NCBI RefSeq assembly: GCF_001421515.1
Contig: NZ_LMKM01000013.1
Span: 1 to 64,000, forward strand
DNA length: 64,000 bases
Direction of reading: 5' to 3'
Source of the DNA: Pedobacter sp. Leaf216
GTDB taxonomy: Bacteria > Bacteroidota > Bacteroidia > Sphingobacteriales > Sphingobacteriaceae
Of this stretch, positions 18,607-27,567 are shown in pieces. How positions within the stretch are numbered: position 1 is the first letter of the stretch; each line of letters starts with the position of its first letter. The position numbers and the translations under genes are program-made. Below the pieces are notes generated by a model that was given only the letters and a program-made list of their open reading frames with translations, was not told where the DNA came from and ran no database searches.

Positions 18607-18700
18607 TTGTCATTGCTGTAAAGGTTTTTCAGCCGACGAAGCAATCTTTATGGCAAGGCTCACTAGCATGAAAGATTGCTTCTTACCTCGCAATTACGAC
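18607..18700. repeat. Palindromic intergenic repeat, copy 2
   Basis: Shares about 60 nearly identical bases with copy 1 (from TTTTTCAGCCGACGAAGC through GAAAGATTGCTTC) but has a degraded right end (CAATTACGAC). Confidence 0.78.
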
Positions 18701-18817
18701 CGCTTTACTGAAGCCTGTCAATGGTCGCGTATTCGAAGGATCTCTTTTTCTAGTCTTAGCATCTCGCTAAGACTTGAGATTTTCCCCTCTTCAATGACGA
18801 ATTAATTTTCCCAAATG

Positions 18818-18850
18818 AAAAAAACCTTTCCAAAATGGAATGGTTTTTTT
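18818..18850. terminator. Strong hairpin with T run, probable bidirectional terminator
   Basis: AAAAAAACCTTTCC / GGAATGGTTTTTTT pair with one T-T mismatch and a 5-base loop. It separates the repeat region from the kdp leader and would work on either strand. Confidence 0.7.
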
Positions 18851-18970
18851 ATGCTTTAATTTGCTGTAATTATGTTTTTTGTTTATAAATATCTGAAAAT
18901 GAATACTTTATATTGTTTTTGCTTTTTCTGGTATAACAGTTGGCTAATGGCATGCAAAGCAAATACAATC

Positions 18971-19051
18971 ATGACAATACTACTTTTTTTAATTCTCATT
19001 TTGCTCTGTTGGGCAACTTACAAATCAATCGACTGGTTCGAAAAAATCTAA
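18971..19051 (+). CDS. 26-aa membrane peptide at the head of the kdp operon
   Basis: Reading frame of 26 codons from ATG, starting MTILLFLILILLCW and ending in KSIDWFEKI. It is one hydrophobic helix with a charged cytoplasmic-type tail. It ends 4 bases before the KdpF start, and its position suggests a small subunit or assembly peptide of the Kdp complex. I believe similar mini-ORFs occur before kdpF in related genomes, but I could not check. Too short for normal gene callers. Confidence 0.6.
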   Translation: MTILLFLILILLCWATYKSIDWFEKI

Positions 19052-19055
19052 CACT

Positions 19056-19133
19056 ATGATCGCATTATTTATTATCGCCATCGCCGTATTTATCTACATG
19101 ATTTACGTGCTGATCAAACCCGAAAAATTTTAA
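19056..19133 (+). CDS. kdpF: KdpF, small subunit of the potassium-transporting ATPase
   Basis: 25-aa peptide (MIALFIIAIAVFIYM, then IKPEKF). A single membrane helix followed by a short basic tail with KPEKF matches the KdpF pattern (typically 25-30 aa), and it lies 40 bases before kdpA. KdpF stabilises the KdpABC complex in other bacteria. Confidence 0.82.
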   Translation: MIALFIIAIAVFIYMIYVLIKPEKF

Positions 19134-19173
19134 TCCTTTCTCCTTCCTGGAGAACAATTAACACATCAAAAAA

Positions 19174-20892
19174 ATGAACACTGAATTAACCGGCATTATC
19201 GCCACATTCTTGCTCACCCTGGCCATCGCAATACCTTTGGGTAAATACCTGGCTAAGGTTTTTGCAGGAGAAAAAGTCTGGACAGATTTTTTAAAACCAT
19301 TGGAAACTGGTATTTACAAACTTTCCGGAATCAACATTAAAGAACAGATGAACTGGAAGCAGCAATTAAAAGCTTTGCTCACCATTAATATATTATGGTT
19401 ATTCTATGGCTTTTTTGTACTCATTTTTCAGGATAAACTTCCCTTCAACCCGGATGGAAACCCTGGAATGACTCCAGATTTAGCATTTAATACCATTATC
19501 AGCTTTGTAGCCAACTGTAATCTTCAGCATTACTCAGGCGAAAGTGGTGTAAGTTACCTCACCCAGCAATATGTACTGATGTTTCTTCAGTTTGTAAGTG
19601 CTGCCACAGGTATAGCTGCTGCAGTTGTGCTTTTTAAAGCTTTTAGAGATAAAACAACAACCGAACTTGGAAATTTCTGGGAGTTTTTTGTAAAATCAAT
19701 TACCCGTTTATTGTTGCCGCTATCTTTTGTGATGGCCTTAATTTTAACTTTTAACGGTACCCCGGCAAGTTATGATGGTAAAGACAAGTTTATTTCTTTA
19801 CAGGGTGATACGGTTAATGTTTCGAGAGGGCCCGCCGCTCAAATGATTGCCATTAAACATTTGGGTACTAACGGAGGCGGATATTTTGGAGCAAATTCAG
19901 CACATCCTTTCGAAAACCCAAGTTACTTTACCAATATGGCCGAGCTAATTGCACAGGTAATCATTCCGATTGCAATGGTGATTGCTTTCGGATATTTTAT
20001 CCGCAGGAAAAAACTGGCCTGGACAATCTTTGGAGTAATGACAATTGGTTTGTTTATGCTGCTTTTGCCTATGCTAAGTTCAGAACTTGGTGGAAGTCCT
20101 GCCCTGGCAAAAATGGGCATTTCTCAAACTACCGGAGCAATGGAAGGGAAGGAAGTCCGCTTCGGTCTCGCTGCATCTGCTTACTGGGCAACGGTAACTA
20201 CTATTATTTCTACAGGATCTGTAAATAGTATGCACGATAGTACCATGCCAATGTCGGGGACGTGGCAATTACTTGGCATGATGATCAATTCTTTTTATGG
20301 AGGCTGTGGTGTGGGTTTATTAAATTATTTTATTTACCTGATTGTTGCCGTATTTATATCTGGATTAATGGTAGGTAGAACGCCGGAGTTTCTCGGACAT
20401 AAAGTTGAGGCCAGAGAGATTAAAATCGCTGCCATTATTACTTTGCTAAGTCCGTTTTTGATTCTTGCAGGTACTGCAATTGCCAGTTACATTTTTACCA
20501 ATCATGGCGATGCGGCATGGGCCGTTCAACCTAAAAATTGGCTTAATAATCCTGGTTTCCATGGATTTTCAGAGATGCTTTATGAAATGACCTCCTCTAA
20601 CGCCAATAACGGTTCAGGATTTGAAGGATTGGGCGATAACAATATATTCTGGAATTTATCTACCGGTATTGTGATTTTTATTGGCCGTTTCTTGCCAATT
20701 ATTGGTCCTGTTGCCATTGCCGGATTATTGGGTGCCAAAAAATTCATCCCTGAATCGGCTGGTACACTTAGAACAGATACCAAAACCTTTGCCTTGATGA
20801 CTTTTGCAGTGATATTGGTACTGAACGCTTTATCTTATTTCCCTGCATTGGCACTTGGGCCATTGGCAGAATACTTTACCATGCTTAAATAA
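19174..20892 (+). CDS. kdpA: KdpA, potassium-binding channel subunit of the Kdp ATPase
   Basis: Inner-membrane protein of 572 aa that binds K+ at the selectivity filter and passes it to the pump. About ten membrane helices, four pseudo-repeated filter loops including NCNLQHYSGE, TNGGGYFGANSAHPFENP, the TGSVNSMHDS segment and SSNANNGSGFEG. Length is normal for the family. It follows KdpF and precedes kdpB, separated by an 88-base spacer that carries a repeat fragment. High-affinity potassium uptake under low K+ is established for the family. Confidence 0.97.
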   Translation: MNTELTGIIATFLLTLAIAIPLGKYLAKVFAGEKVWTDFLKPLETGIYKLSGINIKEQMNWKQQLKALLTINILWLFYGFFVLIFQDKLPFNPDGNPGMTPDLAFNTIISFVANCNLQHYSGESGVSYLTQQYVLMFLQFVSAATGIAAAVVLFKAFRDKTTTELGNFWEFFVKSITRLLLPLSFVMALILTFNGTPASYDGKDKFISLQGDTVNVSRGPAAQMIAIKHLGTNGGGYFGANSAHPFENPSYFTNMAELIAQVIIPIAMVIAFGYFIRRKKLAWTIFGVMTIGLFMLLLPMLSSELGGSPALAKMGISQTTGAMEGKEVRFGLAASAYWATVTTIISTGSVNSMHDSTMPMSGTWQLLGMMINSFYGGCGVGLLNYFIYLIVAVFISGLMVGRTPEFLGHKVEAREIKIAAIITLLSPFLILAGTAIASYIFTNHGDAAWAVQPKNWLNNPGFHGFSEMLYEMTSSNANNGSGFEGLGDNNIFWNLSTGIVIFIGRFLPIIGPVAIAGLLGAKKFIPESAGTLRTDTKTFALMTFAVILVLNALSYFPALALGPLAEYFTMLK

Positions 20893-20980
20893 ATAAGAAT
20901 TGCCGCAGTTGAGTATCTCGAGATGCAATTATAAGTATTTCAATAAGCTCAGCACGACAAAACAATAATAAAATTCAAAT
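20893..20980. repeat. Degenerate intergenic repeat between kdpA and kdpB
   Basis: Contains TCTCGAGA and TTTCAATAAGCTCAGCACGACA, resembling half of a common Pedobacter-type GTCATGCTGAAC / TTCAGCATGAC palindrome. It is an insertion within the operon spacer; the downstream frame is intact. Confidence 0.45.
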
Positions 20981-23008
20981 ATGAAACCCAATAATAAATT
21001 GTTCGAACCTGCCTTAGTGCAGACCGCACTTAGACAATCTTTTATCAAACTCGATCCAAGGGTAATGGTCCGCAACCCGGTTATGTTCACTGTAGAAATC
21101 GGAACCCTGGTAATGGCTTATGTTACAGTATATTCATTTAGCCACAGCGGGCAAGGATCGCCTTTATATAATTTCTTCATCTTTTTAGTGCTTTTGCTTA
21201 CTGTACTTTTTGCAAATTTTGCGGAGGCCATTGCCGAAGCAAGGGGTAAAGCGCAGGCAGATAGTTTACGTAAAACAAGAGAGGAAACACCTGCAAAAGT
21301 GCTTTTGCGAAATGGTATAATCGAAATCCGCTCTTCTAACCAGTTGAAAAAAGGTGATGTTTTTGTTTGCGAAACCGGAGATACCATTCCTACAGATGGA
21401 GAGATTATTGAAGGTATTGCTACAATCGACGAATCGGCCATTACTGGTGAATCTGCTCCGGTTATCCGCGAATCTGGAGGCGATAAATCTTCGGTAACAG
21501 GAGGAACAAAAGTTTTATCTGATGAGATTAAAGTTCAGGTAAGTACTGCTCCTGGAGAAAGCTTTTTAGATAAAATGATTGCCCTGGTAGAAGGTGCCTC
21601 GCGCCAAAAAACACCAAATGAAATTGCCTTAACCATTTTACTGGCAAGCTTTACCCTGGTATTTATCATTGTGTGCGTTACTTTAAAACCTTTTGCCGAT
21701 TACGCCAACACACCCATTACCATTGCTGCATTAATTTCCCTCTTTGTATGTTTAATTCCAACCACCATCGGCGGACTTTTATCGGCCATCGGCATTGCCG
21801 GGATGGACAGGGCATTAAGAGCCAACGTAATCACAAAATCTGGTAAAGCAGTAGAAACCGCAGGCGATATTGATGTATTGCTTTTAGATAAAACCGGAAC
21901 AATTACTATAGGAAACCGTAAAGCCACCAATTTTTACCCAACTGCTGGCGTAAACATTAAAGCTTTTACCGATGCCTGTGTGCTAAGCTCATTGGCAGAT
22001 GAAACCCCTGAAGGAAAATCAATCATCGAACTGGCTGCAGAACAAGGTATAAAATCTGTAGGAACACCTGAAGGATCAACTTTTATAAAATTTACTGCCG
22101 AAACACGCTCAAGTGGATTAGATACTGCTGATGGAAGAAGAATCAGAAAAGGGGCCTTCGATTCGATTAGAAATATAGTAGAAAAGGCCGGAAATATATT
22201 TCCATCTGACATTGAAAACCATGTAAAGGCAATTGCAACCAATGGCGGTACACCCCTTGTAGTATCAGAAAATGAAAAAGCCCTTGGCGTAATCGAATTG
22301 CAGGATATTATTAAACCAGGTATAAGCGAGCGATTCGAACGCTTAAGAAAAATGGGTGTAAAAACGGTAATGGTTACGGGCGATAATCCATTAACGGCTA
22401 AATATATTGCTGAAAAGGCTGGTGTAGATGATTTTATTGCCGAGGCTAAACCCGAGGATAAGATGAATTATATTAAAGATGAACAGGCACTTGGTAAACT
22501 GGTGGCAATGATGGGTGATGGTACCAATGACGCGCCTGCTTTAGCCCAGGCCGATGTTGGTGTAGCCATGAACAGTGGTACACAAGCTGCAAAAGAGGCT
22601 GGTAACATGGTCGATTTAGATAATGATCCTACCAAGCTAATTGAGATTGTAGAAATAGGAAAACAATTGTTAATTACCCGTGGTACGCTAACAACCTTCT
22701 CTATTGCGAATGATGTTGCCAAATATTTCGCCATCGTTCCGGCATTGTTTATTGCCTCGATACCTGCTTTGCAAAGTTTAAATATCATGGGCTTACACAG
22801 CCCCGAATCGGCCATTATGTCGGCAGTAATTTTTAATGCCATTATTATTCCGATCCTAATCCCGCTGGCCTTAAAAGGTGTGGCTTACAAACCTATCGGT
22901 GCCACTGCATTATTACGCAGAAACCTGTTTATATATGGTATTGGCGGCGTTGTAGCACCATTTATAGGCATTAAAATAATCGATTTATTAGTGGGGTTAT
23001 TTGTCTAA
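20981..23008 (+). CDS. kdpB: KdpB, P-type ATPase catalytic subunit
   Basis: Catalytic pump subunit of 675 aa. The phosphorylated Asp303 lies in LLLDKTGTI; actuator TGES is present in ITGESAP; the nucleotide-binding and hinge motifs [10 protein letters not shown] and [17 protein letters not shown] are intact. Membrane helices surround the A, P and N domains in the normal order. The last ~100 residues form three helices. KdpB hydrolyses ATP and drives K+ received from KdpA. Upstream spacer carries a repeat; kdpC follows after 36 bases. Confidence 0.97.
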   Translation: MKPNNKLFEPALVQTALRQSFIKLDPRVMVRNPVMFTVEIGTLVMAYVTVYSFSHSGQGSPLYNFFIFLVLLLTVLFANFAEAIAEARGKAQADSLRKTREETPAKVLLRNGIIEIRSSNQLKKGDVFVCETGDTIPTDGEIIEGIATIDESAITGESAPVIRESGGDKSSVTGGTKVLSDEIKVQVSTAPGESFLDKMIALVEGASRQKTPNEIALTILLASFTLVFIIVCVTLKPFADYANTPITIAALISLFVCLIPTTIGGLLSAIGIAGMDRALRANVITKSGKAVETAGDIDVLLLDKTGTITIGNRKATNFYPTAGVNIKAFTDACVLSSLADETPEGKSIIELAAEQGIKSVGTPEGSTFIKFTAETRSSGLDTADGRRIRKGAFDSIRNIVEKAGNIFPSDIENHVKAIATNGGTPLVVSENEKALGVIELQDIIKPGISERFERLRKMGVKTVMVTGDNPLTAKYIAEKAGVDDFIAEAKPEDKMNYIKDEQALGKLVAMMGDGTNDAPALAQADVGVAMNSGTQAAKEAGNMVDLDNDPTKLIEIVEIGKQLLITRGTLTTFSIANDVAKYFAIVPALFIASIPALQSLNIMGLHSPESAIMSAVIFNAIIIPILIPLALKGVAYKPIGATALLRRNLFIYGIGGVVAPFIGIKIIDLLVGLFV

Positions 23009-23044
23009 AAAAATCTGTTTATCAGTAAAATAAATTTTAATAAA

Positions 23045-23605
23045 ATGAAAAAGTACATCATTCAATCTATCCGCTTAACCCTTGTGCTATTGGTACTGTT
23101 ATGCGTAATATATCCCATCAGTGTGGCCTTTATTGGTAAAATGTCTAAAGGAAGCGGTGGAGGAGAAAAAATCACTAAAAACGGTAAAACAGTGGGTTAT
23201 GCATTACTGGGCCAGTCGTTTACCAAGCCAGAATATTTTTGGGGAAGGCCATCAGCAGTGGCTTACAATGCAGCTGGCTCTGCCGGATCTAACAAAGGTC
23301 CATCCAATCCTGATTATTTAAAAGAAGTACAGTCGCGTATTGATACATTATTGAAGTACAACCCAGGTATCAAAAAATCAGATATTCCTGCCGATATGGT
23401 TACTGCATCAGGTAGCGGGCTCGACCCAAATATTTCTGAGCAAGGTGCAGCCATTCAGATCCAACGGGTTGCGAAAGCCAGGAATATAGATGAGAAAAAA
23501 GTAAAAGAACTTATCGCGATGAATACCCTTAAACCTTTTATGGGCGTTTTTGGCCCTTCATCAGTAAATGTGCTGAAATTAAACATTGCACTTGATGAAC
23601 TTTAA
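23045..23605 (+). CDS. kdpC: KdpC, accessory subunit of the potassium ATPase
   Basis: Protein of 186 aa with one N-terminal membrane helix (about 10-32) and a periplasmic domain. Family motifs are GQSFTKPEYFWGRPSA, DMVTASGSGLDPNISE and NTLKPFMGVFG. KdpC assists ATP binding and assembly of KdpFABC in other bacteria. Third pump gene in the operon. Confidence 0.96.
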   Translation: MKKYIIQSIRLTLVLLVLLCVIYPISVAFIGKMSKGSGGGEKITKNGKTVGYALLGQSFTKPEYFWGRPSAVAYNAAGSAGSNKGPSNPDYLKEVQSRIDTLLKYNPGIKKSDIPADMVTASGSGLDPNISEQGAAIQIQRVAKARNIDEKKVKELIAMNTLKPFMGVFGPSSVNVLKLNIALDEL

Positions 23606-23618
23606 ATAATCCACGAAC

Positions 23619-23705
23619 GTCATTTCGACCGTATTAGAGAAATCTTTTGAATTAGATCGCTCTATTTCATTGCATTCATCCGATAGCTATCGGACAGAGA
23701 TGACG
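23619..23705. repeat. Palindromic intergenic repeat between kdpC and the porin gene
   Basis: Ends are CGTCATTTCGACC and ATGACG; a perfect 14-bp palindrome CCGATAGCTATCGG lies inside at 23680-23693. The GTCATTTCGACC start matches a repeat type frequent in Pedobacter and flavobacterial genomes. Confidence 0.65.
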
Positions 23706-23743
23706 CTCACATTAAACTTTACTTAATAAAACAATCAGATAAA

Positions 23744-24814
23744 ATGAAAAAATTACTATTACTAGCCGCTACACTCACTACGGGTTTCTTCGCGAAAGCA
23801 CAGGAAGAACCAAAAATTAAAGTAACAGGTTACCTCGAAGCTTATTACGGATATGATTTTAACAAACCAGCCGATCATAACCGCCCGGCATTTATTTATT
23901 CGCATAACCGTGCAAACGAAGTGAACCTTAACCTTGGTTTTATTAAAGCAGCTTACGATAGTGGCAATATCCGCGCTAATTTAGCGGTAATGGCCGGAAC
24001 CTATACCAATGCAAACCTTGCTGCTGAGCCTGGTGTGCTAAAAAACATATTTGAGGCCAACGCTGGAGTAAAATTATCCAAATCAGAAAACCTTTGGATT
24101 GATGCCGGAATTTTCTCTTCTCATATCGGGTTTGAAAGTGCAGTTTCAAAAGACTGTTGGGTGCTTACCAGGAATATTTCTTCAGAGAATACGCCATATT
24201 ATGAATCTGGGGCTAAAATCAGCTATGGAACAAATGATGGTAAGTTTTCTGCTACAGCACTTTACCTTAACGGATGGCAGCGTATTACACGCCAAAATGG
24301 AAACAATAAACCTGCCGGCGGACTTCAGCTTACCTGGAAACCAACCGATAAAATTACCGTTAATTATAGCAATTATCTTGGAACAGAAGGTGCCGATTCG
24401 GCCCGGGTAAACAGGTTTTACCACAATATTTACGGCATTTTTCAGGTTACTGATAAATTTGGCGTAACAGTCGGTTTTGATTATGGCACCCAACAGAAAG
24501 TAAAAGGAAGCGATGATAAAAATGAAGTGATTTCGCCAGTGGCAATTCTCCAATACAAATTTGCACCTAAATGGGCTGTAGCCGGAAGATTTGAGTATTA
24601 CGAAGACAAAAACGGCATTTTTATCGCTACAGGAACAACAAATGGTTTCAAAACCAAGGGTTATTCATTAAATCTTGATTATGCGCCAATAGCAAACGCT
24701 GTAATTCGATTAGAAGGAAAAGCTTACGATAGCAAAGACAAAATATTTGCAAGAGAAAATGCTGCGGTAAATGCAAATGCTACCCTTACGGCAAGCATAG
24801 CAGTTTCGTTTTAG
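23744..24814 (+). CDS. Outer-membrane porin (beta-barrel porin-2, OmpL-like)
   Basis: Protein of 356 aa with a signal peptide (1-19, ending AKAQ) and alternating hydrophobic strands ending in VSF, typical of an outer-membrane barrel. The GYLEAYYGYDFNKP start and the following NEVNLNLGFIK match the family called beta-barrel porin-2. These proteins are often beside Kdp genes in Bacteroidota and may let potassium or small ions cross the outer membrane. It is co-directional with kdpC but separated by a repeat. Confidence 0.82.
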   Translation: MKKLLLLAATLTTGFFAKAQEEPKIKVTGYLEAYYGYDFNKPADHNRPAFIYSHNRANEVNLNLGFIKAAYDSGNIRANLAVMAGTYTNANLAAEPGVLKNIFEANAGVKLSKSENLWIDAGIFSSHIGFESAVSKDCWVLTRNISSENTPYYESGAKISYGTNDGKFSATALYLNGWQRITRQNGNNKPAGGLQLTWKPTDKITVNYSNYLGTEGADSARVNRFYHNIYGIFQVTDKFGVTVGFDYGTQQKVKGSDDKNEVISPVAILQYKFAPKWAVAGRFEYYEDKNGIFIATGTTNGFKTKGYSLNLDYAPIANAVIRLEGKAYDSKDKIFARENAAVNANATLTASIAVSF

Positions 24815-24827
24815 CATTTAATAGCGT

Positions 24828-24907
24828 CGTCATTTCGGGCAGAGCATGTTGGAGTCGATAAGTCTATTGTAGATCTTTCCGTTCCGTTGCAATCGGTCGA
24901 GATGGCG
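24828..24907. repeat. Palindromic intergenic repeat after the porin gene
   Basis: Begins CGTCATTTCGGGC and ends GAGATGGCG, so the ends pair with one mismatch. It resembles the element at 23619 in type, though the middle differs. Confidence 0.5.
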
Positions 24908-24947
24908 GCTATTTTAAAAATAATTCCTGTAATCATCAATTGTAACA

Positions 24948-25196
24948 ATGCATCCTTATATAGAAATCATCTTCAGCCTGTTTTTAGCCATTACCGGTAA
25001 GTTAATGATCAGAAAATTGAATGCGTTAAAAAGGAGCAAGGCATCTCATCTCAAAAAAAGTTATACGGCGCATAAACATGTTAATTTGCTTACCAGGAAA
25101 ATTTCATTCAGGTTTAAGGTTATATTGTTTACCCTTGTAATAATTGTTGCCTTCAGCATATTAATAGAAAAAGGAATTGTAATAGTTACCTGGTAA
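24948..25196 (+). CDS. Two-helix membrane protein of the kdp locus
   Basis: Protein of 82 aa with two hydrophobic helices (about 5-20 and 57-78) separated by a strongly basic loop rich in Lys, His and Arg. The start is ATG at 24948; the stop is six bases before the KdpD ATG, so translation is probably coupled. I do not recognise a family. Its place directly before the KdpD homologue suggests it may help anchor that otherwise soluble protein, which is inference. Confidence 0.65.
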   Translation: MHPYIEIIFSLFLAITGKLMIRKLNALKRSKASHLKKSYTAHKHVNLLTRKISFRFKVILFTLVIIVAFSILIEKGIVIVTW

Positions 25197-25202
25197 AAGA
25201 TT

Positions 25203-26333
25203 ATGGAAGAAGAACAAAAAGAAGAATCGGTTAGGCACTTTTTGGATCTGGTAAAAAAATCCAGGCGCGGGAAACTTAAAATCTACATCGGTATGAGTGC
25301 CGGGGTGGGCAAAACGTACCGCATGCTTCAAGAATCACATGCGCTGTTGCGCAACGGAGTTGATGTTTGCATCGGTTATGTAGAAACCCATAAAAGAGCA
25401 GAAACAGAAGCGCTTGTTGCAGGCCTTCCCATTATCGCACGGCGAAAAATATTTTATCGGGGCAAAGAAATAGAGGAGATGGATCTGAAAGGAATTATAA
25501 ACCGCCATCCCGAAATCGTTATTGTAGATGAACTTGCCCATACCAATGCCGAAGGCAGCAAAAATACCAAACGCTGGCAAGATGTTTTCGACCTGCTCGA
25601 AGCAGGGATCAGTGTAATATCCGCAGTAAATATCCAACATCTCGAAAGCATAAATGAGGAAATTGAACAAATTACCGGAATTGCCGTTACCGAACGCATT
25701 CCCGATAAAATATTGGAACTTGCTGATGAAATTGTAAACATCGATCTCACAGCTGATGAACTGGTTACCCGGCTTAAAGAAGGGAAAATTTATGATCAAT
25801 CTAAAATTGAAAGGGCATTAGGCAATTTTTTCCAGTCAGACAAAATTCTCCAACTTCGCGAACTTGCCCTTAAAGAAGTTGTGCATCAGGTAGAACGGAA
25901 AATCCAGACAGAAATTCCCAAATCAATAAAACTCCGGCCCGAGCGATTTCTTGCCTGTATTTCTTCCAATGCAGAAACAGCTGGTGTGGTAATCCGCAAA
26001 ACAGCAAGATTGGCTTCATACTACCGTTCTCCGTGGATCGTATTGTATGTGCAAAGTGATAATGAAAGCTTGGAGCGCATTAAGCTGGATAAACAGCGGC
26101 ACCTTATCAATCATTTTAAATTGGCAACCGAACTTGGTGCAGAAGTGATTAAAGTAAAAAGTAATGCAATAACCAAAACCATTATCGATGTGGCCACCGA
26201 AAAAGAAGTTACCACCATTTGCATCGGCAAGCCACACCTTAATATTTTCCAGGTAATTCTCCGTACCGCAGTTTTCAATGGTCTTTTGAAAAATCTGGCC
26301 ATGAGGGATATCGATCTCGTTATTTTATCTTAA
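25203..26333 (+). CDS. kdpD: KdpD N-terminal sensor domain protein without kinase
   Basis: Soluble protein of 376 aa. Residues 22-230 are the KdpD N-terminal domain with Walker A GMSAGVGKTY and Walker B IVIVDELAHTN; about 245-376 are a universal-stress-protein (USP) domain. The membrane helices, GAF-like part, HisKA and ATPase domains of full-length KdpD (about 900 aa) are absent, and no KdpE is next to it. In Staphylococcus aureus KdpD the USP part binds cyclic di-AMP; here that is untested. Short KdpD proteins occur in other bacteria, so this is probably not a truncation; the stop is clean and followed by non-coding DNA. Confidence 0.9.
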   Translation: MEEEQKEESVRHFLDLVKKSRRGKLKIYIGMSAGVGKTYRMLQESHALLRNGVDVCIGYVETHKRAETEALVAGLPIIARRKIFYRGKEIEEMDLKGIINRHPEIVIVDELAHTNAEGSKNTKRWQDVFDLLEAGISVISAVNIQHLESINEEIEQITGIAVTERIPDKILELADEIVNIDLTADELVTRLKEGKIYDQSKIERALGNFFQSDKILQLRELALKEVVHQVERKIQTEIPKSIKLRPERFLACISSNAETAGVVIRKTARLASYYRSPWIVLYVQSDNESLERIKLDKQRHLINHFKLATELGAEVIKVKSNAITKTIIDVATEKEVTTICIGKPHLNIFQVILRTAVFNGLLKNLAMRDIDLVILS

Positions 26334-26498
26334 AACCCTTAATTATTGATCGTTAGTGAAAAGTCAAACTCATCACGATATAAAATTGCTGTCCGCTAAC
26401 ACTAAAATTGATAAATGCTACGGCATTAAGTCTTTCTCAAATTAATCAAAACTATATCACAGCAATTGGGTTCAAATAATAGGACCTATGGAATTGAT

Positions 26499-26864
26499 AT
26501 GGAAAAAAAAGATACTAGAACACATTTGATTAATGCAATTACGACTGCCGGCTTACAAACTGCTGCAAAAAAAATTGGTGCATCTGCAAGTAAGGCACAA
26601 GTTAGAAGAGGCATTTCGAAAAACATAAGTTTAATTGACGAACTTTTGCACCTGGTATTGGTTAAAAGTAAAGATTCTTCTAAGCGTGTACAGAGAAATA
26701 TAGAATTTGCGGGCTTGGGCATTATCGCTGCACACTCCTTTTACCGTGGTTTTAGAAAGAAAAAACGTTTAGCAATTATTGAAGGGGTATTTTTAACCGC
26801 TGCACTTGGGGGTGTATTATTGGCTACACAGTTTAAGCCTGCAAAAAGAGCAATCGGGAATTAA
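26499..26864 (+). CDS. Hypothetical protein with C-terminal hydrophobic segments
   Basis: Protein of 121 aa; start moved from TTG 26466 to ATG 26499. The N-terminal half is charged and helical, with a basic RRGISKN patch. Two moderately hydrophobic segments follow (about 68-80 and 93-112) with KKKR between them, compatible with a small inner-membrane hairpin. I recognise no family. It lies between the KdpD-like gene and the lone receiver. Confidence 0.6.
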   Translation: MEKKDTRTHLINAITTAGLQTAAKKIGASASKAQVRRGISKNISLIDELLHLVLVKSKDSSKRVQRNIEFAGLGIIAAHSFYRGFRKKKRLAIIEGVFLTAALGGVLLATQFKPAKRAIGN

Positions 26865-27050
26865 TCACGCTTTTTTACTATTGTAAATAAACCACAATTT
26901 CATTCAAAAAATGGAAAATTCGCTTAGCGTTTAGCTGTTTTTTTTAATACCATCATTTTTTGTACTCCTATAGTGTAACAGCTAAAACATTATCTGGCAA
27001 GTGTTGTTACATTATCACTGTTTAGTTAAACAAATAAGGGTGATATAGTT

Positions 27051-27419
27051 ATGGGCAAGAAAATATGTTTGTTGGAAGATGATGAGGGCATACGTGAGAT
27101 TATCGAAATGATACTGACCGATGAACAATATGAGGTTTATGGATTCTCGAACATAAAAGACTTTATGGCCTTTAAGGATAAGGGGAAACAGGATTTGTAC
27201 CTTCTCGATGTTAGGTTGCCTGATGGGAACGGCTTACTGGTATGCGATGATTTAAAAAATGACGAGGCCACTAAAAAGATACCCATTATGATGATGAGTG
27301 CCCATGCAGGCCTAAATGAAATGAAGCGCAACTGCAAAGCTGAAGATTTTATTGCCAAACCTTTTGATATTTTTGATTTGCTTAAAAAGGTAGATTATCA
27401 CCTTACAAATCCTCACTAA
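27051..27419 (+). CDS. Stand-alone response-regulator receiver protein
   Basis: Single-domain receiver of 122 aa: acidic pocket at Asp10-Asp11, phosphoacceptor Asp53 in LLDVRLPDG, conserved Ser83 and Lys103. There is no output domain. It lies 148 bases before a histidine kinase in the same direction, so it is a likely phosphoacceptor for that kinase. Confidence 0.9.
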   Translation: MGKKICLLEDDEGIREIIEMILTDEQYEVYGFSNIKDFMAFKDKGKQDLYLLDVRLPDGNGLLVCDDLKNDEATKKIPIMMMSAHAGLNEMKRNCKAEDFIAKPFDIFDLLKKVDYHLTNPH

Positions 27420-27567
27420 ATAGATCTCGTACAAGCCTTAGGAATATTAATTGATGTGCCAAACATTTGTGTCGCCTGGCTGTTACAATACTAGATAAAT
27501 CATAATATTATTTTTAATAAACCCTTCACTTAAAGGTAGTTAATTGCTTTAAAGTAAAATTATAACA

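Noticed and set aside
18407..18970. CRISPR array or riboswitch upstream of kdp
   Set aside because: The repeats are palindromic, two copies only and irregularly spaced, with no spacers; no ydaO-type cyclic di-AMP riboswitch could be recognised.
21118..22842. Several long reverse-strand reading frames inside kdpB
   Set aside because: They are shadows of a strongly conserved gene in an alternative frame.
25203..26333. KdpD read as a truncated pseudogene
   Set aside because: The domain end is clean, both motifs are intact and short KdpD forms are known elsewhere; a functional short form is more likely.
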